Positions 50,567-58,218 of a stretch of DNA of 64,000 nt are shown piece after piece (position 1 is the stretch's first letter; the number at the start of each line of letters is the position of its first letter). The notes under the pieces are model-generated. The model was not told where the DNA came from. It saw only the letters and a list, made by a program, of their open reading frames with translations, and did no database searches. The DNA lies in the NCBI RefSeq assembly GCF_044360475.1, contig NZ_CP043494.1, positions 62,001 through 126,000 on the forward strand, written 5' to 3'. A program made the translations under genes and the position numbers. This DNA is from Archangium minus (GTDB lineage: Bacteria; Myxococcota; Myxococcia; Myxococcales; Myxococcaceae).

Positions 50567-51550
50567 ATGGAAACCAACAAAACAGCCCTTGTCCTTGGCG
50601 CAACTGGCGGAATAGGCGGAGCCATTGCCGGCGCGCTACTCCGCCATGGCTGGAAGGTTCGCGGCATGGCCCGCGACGCCGCGGCGGCTCACAAGCAGAA
50701 CCAACAGATCGAGTGGGTGAAGGGCGATGCGATGCGCCGCGCGGACGTGGTCGAGCATGCCCGTGGCGTTTCGGTGATCGTCCATGCGGTCAACCCGCCG
50801 AACTATGCCAACTGGGACAAGCTCGTGCTGCCGATGATCGACAACACGATTGCCGCCGCCCAGGTGGCTGGTGGCGCGCGCATTCTCCTGCCGGGTACGA
50901 TCTACAATTTCGATCCTGCCCGGACGCCGGTGATCGATGCAAGCACGCCGCAGCAGCCGTGCAGCCGCAAGGGAGCCATCCGTGTGGAGCTGGAACGCCG
51001 GCTGGAACAGGCCGCCCCTGAGGTCCCCTCGCTGATCCTGCGGGCTGGCGACTTCTTTGGTCCCGGCACACGCGCGAGTTGGTTCGCCCAGGCCATGGTG
51101 ACGCCTGGAAAGCCGGTGCACCGGATCACCGAGCTTACCCGCGATGGTGGCCATAGCTGGGCCTATCTCCCGGACCTGGCAGAGACCGCGGCGCGTCTGC
51201 TCGATGAAAGCGAAAAGCTTCAACCCTTCGAGCGGGTGCAATTCGAAGGGTATTACGACCAGAGTGGCACCGGCCTCGTCGAGGCCATCTCCCGTGTCGT
51301 CGGACGAAAGGTTGCCACGCGGCACTTCCCGTGGTGGCTGATGGCGCTGCTTTCGCCGTTCCGTGGCTTCCCGCGCGAAGCGGCCGAGATCGCCCCGTAT
51401 TGGCGCTATCCGGTCCGACTGGACAATCGCCGCCTTACCGAGCTGATCGGACCCGAGCCGCGCACGGGCCTCGACGCCGCCGTGCGGACCACCCTGGTCC
51501 ATCTCGGCTGCCTGCCGGAGAGCGCCGTCAACGCACTTTCCGTGGCCTGA
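50567..51550 (+). CDS. NAD(P)-binding atypical SDR / NmrA-like protein
   Basis: 327 residues from ATG 50567 with GGAG at 50555-50558. The Rossmann start 'METNKTALVLGATGGIGGAIAGALLRHGWKVRGMARD' has the GxxGxxG motif. 'VIVHAVNPPNYANWDKLVLPMIDNTIAAAQVAGGARILLPGTIYNF' and 'LILRAGDFFGPGTRASWFAQAM' fit the atypical (NmrA/NAD-dependent epimerase-like) SDR group rather than a classical YxxxK enzyme; no Tyr-Lys pair is obvious. Probably senses or reduces with NAD(P)H. It is under LysR control and followed 52 bases later by an SRPBCC protein. Confidence 0.85.
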   Translation: METNKTALVLGATGGIGGAIAGALLRHGWKVRGMARDAAAAHKQNQQIEWVKGDAMRRADVVEHARGVSVIVHAVNPPNYANWDKLVLPMIDNTIAAAQVAGGARILLPGTIYNFDPARTPVIDASTPQQPCSRKGAIRVELERRLEQAAPEVPSLILRAGDFFGPGTRASWFAQAMVTPGKPVHRITELTRDGGHSWAYLPDLAETAARLLDESEKLQPFERVQFEGYYDQSGTGLVEAISRVVGRKVATRHFPWWLMALLSPFRGFPREAAEIAPYWRYPVRLDNRRLTELIGPEPRTGLDAAVRTTLVHLGCLPESAVNALSVA

Positions 51551-51602
51551 CCGTCTCGCCCAGGACTTCCGATCTTCAACCCGCGGTACAACGGAGATAT
51601 CG

Positions 51603-52148
51603 ATGAACAGAATAGCTGGCCTTGCCAAGATCCTACTTCTCGCCATCCTCGCGATTTCTCATGTCCGATGCCAGGACCAGGACCAAGACCAGGACGTGCC
51701 CAGCATCCGAACGGAAATCAATCCGAACGCAGCAACCATCGCGCGCACCGAACTGCTCATCGACGCACCGCCGAAGGCTGTTTGGTCGGTGTTGACCGAT
51801 ATCGACCGCTGGACCGAGTGGATGCCCGAATTTGCTTCGGCGCGGCTCGAAGGGCCCCTCGCACCCGGTTCGGTGATCTTTTGGGAACCTCAGGGCCAGG
51901 TGGTGGAGTCTCGTCTCGTTGTCGTGGAAGCCGAGCGCCGGTTGGTCTGGAATGGCACGGATGGCGCCGTTCATGTGTGGGAGCTGGTCCCGACGGGCAA
52001 CGGCACGCTTCTGCGCAACGACGAATCCATCGACGAATGGAAGCTTGCCGGACAGGTCGACGGAAGCGCAATTCTCACCGATTCCCTCAATGTATGGAAC
52101 AGTCGCATTGCCGAGCGGGTGACCCAGCAAATCGATAAAAATCTTTGA
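51603..52148 (+). CDS. SRPBCC-family putative lipoprotein
   Basis: 181 residues. The N-terminus 'MNRIAGLAKILLLAILAISHVRCQDQDQDQDV' has a hydrophobic signal with a Cys at 23, followed by a QD repeat. The rest is a START/SRPBCC-like domain ('ARTELLIDAPPKAVWSVLTDIDRWTEWMPEF', 'PGSVIFWEPQGQVVESRLVVVEAERRLVWNGTDG', 'TDSLNVWNSRIAERVTQQID'), a hydrophobic-ligand pocket used as an enzyme or carrier. Same transcript as the SDR gene. Intact. Confidence 0.8.
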   Translation: MNRIAGLAKILLLAILAISHVRCQDQDQDQDVPSIRTEINPNAATIARTELLIDAPPKAVWSVLTDIDRWTEWMPEFASARLEGPLAPGSVIFWEPQGQVVESRLVVVEAERRLVWNGTDGAVHVWELVPTGNGTLLRNDESIDEWKLAGQVDGSAILTDSLNVWNSRIAERVTQQIDKNL

Positions 52149-52234
52149 TCAATTCCAGGTGCTCTGGAGACCAAGTCAGTTGAAGCAGGGGCGGTTGGCC
52201 GGACCGTCCCAGGTCATTGGAGCAGCTCACCTTG

Positions 52235-53634
52235 ATGATGAAGAGATTCGTCCTCGCCGCCGCGCTCTCCCTGGGTGCCAGTTGGAGTACCGCCCACGCC
52301 GAGCCCTCGTTGGAGTCGTGCTCCAGCTGCTGTCTGGAGACGGAGGGCTCCCTGTCCGCGCAGCTGAAGGAGCGCATCGACAAGTTCGTCGGAGAGCGCA
52401 TGCAGCATGGCCACATCCCCGGGCTCTCGCTGGTGGTCCTGCGTGAAGGCAAGCCCGTGTACGTCCGGGGTTATGGGAGCAGCAACCTGGCGACGGGCGA
52501 GTCGATGACCTCGTGCTCCCTTGTGTCGATCGGCTCGACCACCAAGTCCATGACGGCGCTGGCCCTCATGCAATTGGTGGAGCAGGGGCAGGTGGACCTG
52601 GAGGCGCCGGTGACGCGCTACATCCCCTGGTTCCAGACCGCGGATGGGAAGGGCAGCAGCATCCTCGTGAAGCAACTCCTGGCACATACCTCGGGAATGC
52701 CAGCGAAGTCTCTCCTCGAGGGCACCACGGATGCCGGTGCGCTGGAGCGCCGGGTGCGCTCGTTCTCGCAGTTGAGCCTCGCCTTCCCACCGGGCCAGGG
52801 CTGGATGTACTCCAACACGGGCTACGCTGTGTTGGGGCTCATCGTCCAGAGGGTGTCCGGTATGTCTTATGAGCTGTACCTGGCGAGCCATGTCATCCAT
52901 CCCCTGATGATGAAGCACACCACCTTTGGCCCTCCGGAGGGCACGACCGCCCCTCTGGCTCAAGGCTACGTGTGGACACGGGGGGAGACGCGCCCCGCGC
53001 CCATGCTGCTCGCACGTGAGCAGCACCCGGCTGGGTCCTCGACCTATTCCTCGGCCCGTGACGTGAGCTCCTACCTGGCCGCGCTGCTCGCGAAGGGTCA
53101 AGGTCTCCACAGCCGCGTCATCACCCCGGAGTCCCTCCGCGAGATGTGGCAGCCCGCGGCGGCCACCTCCGCCACCGGAGCGTATGGGTATGGTTGGGAG
53201 CTGGGGTCGATGTTCGGACGGCAGGCCGTCTACCACGACGGCAGCGTGGTTGGCAGCGGCTCCATGTTCAGGAGTTGGCCAAGGGCGTTGCCGCGCTGAT
53301 GTTGGGCGCTGAGCCTCCTCCGGCTCCTCCCCTGGTCTACCGGCCTCCCAGCACCTTCGTGCCGGACACCTCCGTGTGGGAGAAGTACGTGGGCAACTAC
53401 CTCCTCCCCATCTATGGCGTGATGCGGCTCTATGTGTCGTCAGGCAAGCTGCTGGCGGACTGGACCTATACGACGCCCGCCCAGGTCCTGGAGCTCGAGC
53501 CCTACGGTGACAATGATTTCGTCATCCGGCATCACCTCGGCATCAACGAGGGTGTGAACGTGAGCTTCCAGAGCGCCCCGGACGGCCAGGTTTATTTGTT
53601 GTTGGATGGCCAGCCCTTTGGTCGCCGGCTGTAG
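52235..53634 (+). pseudogene. beta-lactamase-family serine hydrolase, split by frameshift and deletion
   Basis: The first frame (start ATG 52235, stop 53299) encodes a signal peptide, then a class C/beta-lactamase-like domain with the catalytic 'GSTTKSM' (SxxK), 'YSNTGYAVLG' (YxN) and 'YHDGSVVGSG' (HxG-like). At about 53265 the reading shifts; the second frame (53146-53634) encodes 'ELAKGVAALMLGAEPPPAPPLVYRPPSTFVPDTSVWEKYVGNYLLPIYGVMRLYVSSGKL', a lipocalin-like C-terminal domain. Roughly 20-30 residues seem missing at the joint. The core may still fold, but the full enzyme is broken, unless an assembly error is to blame. Confidence 0.7.
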
Positions 53635-53716
53635 TCACTGCGTGGTGTAGCCGACACGCACAACCGATTGGAGGTCCTCTAGGCACGCGGGGGCGCGCAT
53701 CCACCTTTAGCTTTGT

Positions 53717-56518
53717 ATGCGCTTGTCTACCGCACTCCTTCGGTTGTTCCCGCTGGCCCTCACCATGAGCCTGGCTTGCGGTGAGTCCCCTCGCTCCTCC
53801 GCGGAGTCACTCGAGGACGGGCTGGAAGCCGTCGAGTTGCGGCTGGTGACGGCTCCGGCCTCTCACCGGCTCGGCGAGCCGTATCGAGTCGAAGACATCG
53901 TCCCGGGTCAGCTCAGCTCCGGTCCGAGCCAGCTGACGGACGCGGCGGGAACGCTCTTCTTCGTCGCCACGGACGCCGAGCATGGCACCGAGCTGTGGGC
54001 GAGCGACGGGACGTCCGCTGGGACGCGCCTGGTGGAGGACATCCGTCCCGGGCCGGACGACTCGGGGATCTTCCGTCTCACGGGGGCGGGGCCGCGTGTC
54101 TTCTTCTCCGCGGATGATGGCATCCACGGTCACGAGCTGTGGACGAGCGACGGGACACCCGAGGGCACGCAGCTCGTGGAGGACCTCTCCCCTGGGCCAG
54201 AGAGCACGTACATCGGTGCGGTGGCCGCGCTGGACGGTGTCCTCTACTTCTCCGCGTTCTCCTTCGAGATGGGCGGCATGCTGTGGCGGACGGAGGGCAC
54301 GCCCGACAGTACCCGGCCCATCGTCGACTGGTTGTTTTCCTCTCCGCAAACGCTGACGGTGTGGGAGGGCCAGCTCTACTTCTTCGTGGACCGGGCGCTC
54401 TACCGCAGTGACGGCACGGCGGAGGGCACCGTCCTGCTGCGTGACTTCACGGACGAGCCCGGCATCGTGTTCCCGATCGGCCCCGTGGCCGCGGAGGGCC
54501 TGCTCTACTTCGTTCTGTATGAGGAGGATGTGGACGGCTTCCCTCGCGCGCCCTTCTGGGTCTGGAGGAGCGATGGCACGCCCGAAGGGACGGTGCTTGT
54601 CGCGGAAGTGCCCGCTCGGCTGTTCTCTGATCTCATCGCCACGGGGAGCCGGCTCTTCTTTGTCGCCAATGAGGGTGTGCACGGCAGCGAGCTGTGGACG
54701 AGCGACGGCACACGCGAGGGAACAGGCCTGGTGGAGGACATCGTCCCGGGGCCTGACAGTCCGTACCTTCGCGAGCTCACGGGGCTGGATGGCATCCTGT
54801 ACTTCTCCGCGTACACGCCGGCCGTGGGGGATGAGTTGTGGCGCAGTGACGGAACCGCGGGCGGCACCTTCCTCCTCCGGGACGTGAGGCCTGGGGTGCA
54901 AGGCTCCAGCATCGCGTACCTGACGGCGCAGGCCGGCCGGCTCTTCTTCACCGCTCGCGAGGCATGGGCTTCAGGGCACGAGCCGTGGACGAGTGACGGC
55001 ACGCTCGAGGGAACGAGGCGGATCGCGGACCTGGTGACCGGTCCCTTCTCCAGCGCGCCCCATGGGTTTACGCAGTCCGGTGCGCGGGTGTTCTTCGCGG
55101 CGACGGAGCCGAGGCGCGGCACGGAGTTGTGGGCCCTGACGGCGGGCACGGCCGCTACCGTGCGTGTCGGGCCCGAGGCCCAGGTGGGGGAGGAGCCGGG
55201 CGACTTCGGGCCCGCGTACCTGGTGCAGGACATCGTCCCGGGTGGGGGGGACTCGGGCATCTTCTGGCAGGCGAGCGTGGGCGGGCTGCTCTTCGTCGAC
55301 GCGTTTGATCCAAGCTTCGGCACCGAGCTCTGGAGGTTGGATGGTTCTCTCGGAGGCGCGCGGCTCGTCGAGGACATCCGCCCCGGGCCCGAGGGCTCGT
55401 TCCCCTCGAAGATGGTCGATCTCGGTGGAGGCGTGCTGCTCTTCTTCGCGGACGATGGCGTGCACGGCGAAGAGCTGTGGCGGAGCAGCGGGACGCCCGG
55501 GAGCACACGGCTCGTGAAGGACATCTTCCCTGGAGCCGGGAGCAGCGGTGCCATCGAATGGATCGTCCTGAATGGGGTGCTGTACTTCTCCGCGGACGAT
55601 GGTGTGCACGGCCAGGAGCTGTGGCGGAGCGATGGGACACCCGAGGGCACGTGGTTGGTGAGGGACATCTGGCCAGGCCCCGAGGGCTCGTCGCCGACCT
55701 ACTTCACCGCGTGGAACGGGCAGCTCGTCTTCGTCGCCACCGACGAGGCTCATGGTCGCGAGCTGTGGCGCTCGGACGGGACGGAGCCAGGCACGCAGCT
55801 CGCGGTGGAGCTCCTCCCCGGACCGGACAGCCTGTTCATCGAAGAGCTGGCCGCCACGCCCGAGCTGCTCTTCTTGCGCGTCTTCACGTTCGAGGGCACC
55901 GAGCTGTGGCGAAGTGATCTGACGTCGGAAGGCACTGTCCTGGTCCGGGCCATCTCCATCGGCTCCATGAGCGGCTCGCCCAGGCAGCTCACGGTGCTGG
56001 GCAGCACGGTCTTCTTCATCGGGTATGAGCCCGAGTACGGCTCCGAGCTGTGGCGGAGTGACGGCACGGCCGAAGGGACCGTGAGGGTGCGGGACATCCG
56101 CCCGGGACCGGACAGCTCCTTGCCGGATCCCCTGGTGGTTGTCGGAGATCGGCTCTTCTTCGGTGCCGAGGATGATGGCACCTTCGGGCGCGAGCTGTGG
56201 GTGAGTGATGGCACGGAGGCGGGGACCGTCCTGGTCGCGGATATCTCGCCGGGTCCGAGCTCGAGCAATCCCCTCAACCTGTTCCCGGTGGCCGGCCGGC
56301 TGCTGTTCTCCGCGGACGATGGCCTCCGGGGCCGCGAGCTGTGGGTGAGTGACGGCACGCCGGCGGGGACTCGACTGCTCCAGGAACTGGTGCCAGGCCG
56401 GGTAGGTGGCAATCCCTCTCGCTTTATCGCCACGCGAGAGCACGTCTACTTCACCGTCGACAACTCGCCTACAGGCCGCGAGCCGTGGGCACTGCCCATC
56501 AGAAGACTCGGGGAATGA
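53717..56518 (+). CDS. ELWxxDGT-repeat lipoprotein
   Basis: 933 residues. 'LFPLALTMSLACG' is a lipoprotein signal (Cys at about 22). The whole mature protein is about 17 repeats of 48-52 residues with the strand 'ELWRSDGTPEGTxLVxDIxPG' and 'LYFSADDGVHG', the ELWxxDGT (TIGR04534) unit, giving one or two beta-propellers of unknown ligand. One repeat (about 55140-55240) is degenerate. Such proteins are abundant in myxobacteria and presumed surface-bound. Ends just before the hairpin at 56553-56579. Confidence 0.85.
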   Translation: MRLSTALLRLFPLALTMSLACGESPRSSAESLEDGLEAVELRLVTAPASHRLGEPYRVEDIVPGQLSSGPSQLTDAAGTLFFVATDAEHGTELWASDGTSAGTRLVEDIRPGPDDSGIFRLTGAGPRVFFSADDGIHGHELWTSDGTPEGTQLVEDLSPGPESTYIGAVAALDGVLYFSAFSFEMGGMLWRTEGTPDSTRPIVDWLFSSPQTLTVWEGQLYFFVDRALYRSDGTAEGTVLLRDFTDEPGIVFPIGPVAAEGLLYFVLYEEDVDGFPRAPFWVWRSDGTPEGTVLVAEVPARLFSDLIATGSRLFFVANEGVHGSELWTSDGTREGTGLVEDIVPGPDSPYLRELTGLDGILYFSAYTPAVGDELWRSDGTAGGTFLLRDVRPGVQGSSIAYLTAQAGRLFFTAREAWASGHEPWTSDGTLEGTRRIADLVTGPFSSAPHGFTQSGARVFFAATEPRRGTELWALTAGTAATVRVGPEAQVGEEPGDFGPAYLVQDIVPGGGDSGIFWQASVGGLLFVDAFDPSFGTELWRLDGSLGGARLVEDIRPGPEGSFPSKMVDLGGGVLLFFADDGVHGEELWRSSGTPGSTRLVKDIFPGAGSSGAIEWIVLNGVLYFSADDGVHGQELWRSDGTPEGTWLVRDIWPGPEGSSPTYFTAWNGQLVFVATDEAHGRELWRSDGTEPGTQLAVELLPGPDSLFIEELAATPELLFLRVFTFEGTELWRSDLTSEGTVLVRAISIGSMSGSPRQLTVLGSTVFFIGYEPEYGSELWRSDGTAEGTVRVRDIRPGPDSSLPDPLVVVGDRLFFGAEDDGTFGRELWVSDGTEAGTVLVADISPGPSSSNPLNLFPVAGRLLFSADDGLRGRELWVSDGTPAGTRLLQELVPGRVGGNPSRFIATREHVYFTVDNSPTGREPWALPIRRLGE

Positions 56519-56552
56519 GAGAGACTCCCGGTGCCTTGACCCTCCTGGGCAC

Positions 56553-56579
56553 GGAGAGCACGCTCGCGGCGTGCTCTCC
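56553..56579. terminator. perfect hairpin after ELWxxDGT gene, overlapping next start
   Basis: Arms GGAGAGCACGC (56553-56563) and GCGTGCTCTCC (56569-56579) pair over eleven bases with loop TCGCG. It lies 34 bases after the ELWxxDGT stop and fits a terminator. The likely GTG start of the MscS gene (56571) lies inside the right arm, so the hairpin may also limit its translation. Confidence 0.6.
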
Positions 56580-58034
56580 ATCCCGCCAAGTCACCTCTCT
56601 CTGGTCGTGGGTGCAGTCCTCACGTTGCTCGTCTTCGTCATCCGGGCGTTGAGCTCGGACGCGCAGTTGCGCAAGGACCTGGGTGGGGCCGTCGGCCTCC
56701 TGGTGACGTTCCTCGTGCTGCGCGCGGTGGACGGGGAGTTCGGCGCGCTCCTGTACCCCCAGGCGCGGCAGGTGCTGCGCGTGGTGTGGATGCTCGCCCT
56801 CGCCTTCGGCGCCATTCGAGTGACGGTGTCCTTCGCGCTGCTCCTGGTGCGCCTGCGCTCGCGCGTGCCCATCCCCAAGATTCTGCGCGACGTCCTCGAC
56901 TTCTCGCTCTATGCCCTCTGCGTCATCCCCATCCTCAAGACGCAGCTCGACGTGGACCTGACGAGCCTGGTGGCCACCTCCGCCATCGTCTCGGTGGTGC
57001 TCGGTCTCGCGATGCAGGACACGCTGGGCAACCTCTTCGCCGGCCTGTCCCTGCAGCTCGAGCGCCCCTACCAGGTGGGGGACTGGGTCACCATCCGGGA
57101 CATCACCGGGCGTGTGGTGCAGATCGCCTGGCGCGCCACGCGCATCGAGACGTCTCGCAAGGAGATCGTCACCCTGCCCAACAACATCTGCTCCAAGGAG
57201 GCGGTGAGGAACTACTCACGCGGCGGGATGCCCGTGGCCGTGGACATCCACTTCCATGCCTCGCACGAGCGGGCACCCAACGAGGTGAAGGCGGTGGTGC
57301 TGGAGGCGCTGGAGAACGTGCCGCTGATGCTGCGCCAGCCCGCGCCCGTCTGCCGCACGTGGGCCTATGAGGAGCCGGGCATCCTCTACCAGGTGCGCTA
57401 CTACGTGGAGGAGTTCGGGCATGCGGACTGGGTGAAGGAGGAGGTGTACACCCGGCTCTGGTACAGCTTCCGGCGCGAGGGCATCGAGGTGCCCTTCCCG
57501 AAGGGCCGGGCGCAGTCGGGCGGCCCGCCCGCCCCCGAGTTCCCCGAGGAGGCCGTGGCCGAGATGTTGCGGCGGGTGGACCTCTTCAAGGTGCTCAAGG
57601 AGGAGGAGCGCGCGCGGTTGCGGCGGGAGATGGTGCCCAAGCGCTTCGGGAAGGGTGAGCACGTCATCGAGCAGGGGGAGATGGGCAACACCTTCTACCT
57701 CGTGGGCCGTGGAGAGCTGTCCGTGCGCGCGGGTGGGGTGGAGGTGTCTCGGCTGTCGCGGGGCAACTACTTCGGGGAGATGTCGCTGCTGACGGGCGAG
57801 CCGCGCACGGCGACGGTGGTGGCGCTCACGGATGTGGTGTTGCTGGAGCTGGACAGGCCCGTGTTCGCGCGGCTCTTCGACGAGCACCCGGAGCTGGCGC
57901 CCAAGCTGTCGGGGATGCTGGCGCACCGGCGCACGCAGTTGAACGCGGCGATGACGGCTTCCGGCGAGACGCTGCCTGTCTCGGAGGAGCACCACATCCT
58001 CGATCGGCTCAAGAGCATCTTCCGGCTGAGCTGA
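56571..58034 (+). CDS. mechanosensitive MscS-like channel with C-terminal cyclic-nucleotide-binding domain
   Basis: 487 residues from GTG 56571 (GGAG about 15 bases before). Four membrane helices ('LSLVVGAVLTLLVFVIRAL', 'VGLLVTFLVLRAV', 'LRVVWMLALAFGAIRVTVSFALLL', 'DFSLYALCVIPIL') precede the MscS core 'TSLVATSAIVSVVLGLAMQDTLGNLFAGLSLQLERPYQVGDWV', with the pore-lining helix and beta-domain. The C-terminal 130 residues are a CAP-like cNMP fold: 'FKVLKEEERARLRREM', 'FGKGEHVIEQGEMGNTFYLVGRGELSV', 'NYFGEMSLLTGEPRTATVVALTDVVLLELDR'. This pairing gates or modulates the channel by cAMP or c-di-GMP-like ligands; the fusion is known but not common. Confidence 0.85.
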   Translation: MLSIPPSHLSLVVGAVLTLLVFVIRALSSDAQLRKDLGGAVGLLVTFLVLRAVDGEFGALLYPQARQVLRVVWMLALAFGAIRVTVSFALLLVRLRSRVPIPKILRDVLDFSLYALCVIPILKTQLDVDLTSLVATSAIVSVVLGLAMQDTLGNLFAGLSLQLERPYQVGDWVTIRDITGRVVQIAWRATRIETSRKEIVTLPNNICSKEAVRNYSRGGMPVAVDIHFHASHERAPNEVKAVVLEALENVPLMLRQPAPVCRTWAYEEPGILYQVRYYVEEFGHADWVKEEVYTRLWYSFRREGIEVPFPKGRAQSGGPPAPEFPEEAVAEMLRRVDLFKVLKEEERARLRREMVPKRFGKGEHVIEQGEMGNTFYLVGRGELSVRAGGVEVSRLSRGNYFGEMSLLTGEPRTATVVALTDVVLLELDRPVFARLFDEHPELAPKLSGMLAHRRTQLNAAMTASGETLPVSEEHHILDRLKSIFRLS

Positions 58035-58218
58035 CGGCTGGAAAACGAGAAGGGTGAGGGCGCGGAACCCCCCCGGCTCCATGCCCCCACCCCGGTACCT
58101 CGTTCCGCCCCCCCTTCGTACCCGATACGCCCCGCGTCGTGCACCTATCAGCCGCAGGAGCTGTTCACCTGAACGCGCTCCGGGGGTTCGTGACGAACTT
58201 CAGGGCTCTCTTGGCTGC

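Noticed and set aside
53717..56518. Regular ~150-base DNA periodicity suggesting a CRISPR-like or tandem repeat array
   Set aside because: The period is set by protein repeats (ELWxxDGT) in one continuous frame; no short identical repeats with unique spacers.
54971..56581. 536-codon reverse-strand frame opposite the ELWxxDGT gene
   Set aside because: Mirrors the repeats of the real gene in another frame; no start signal or domain.
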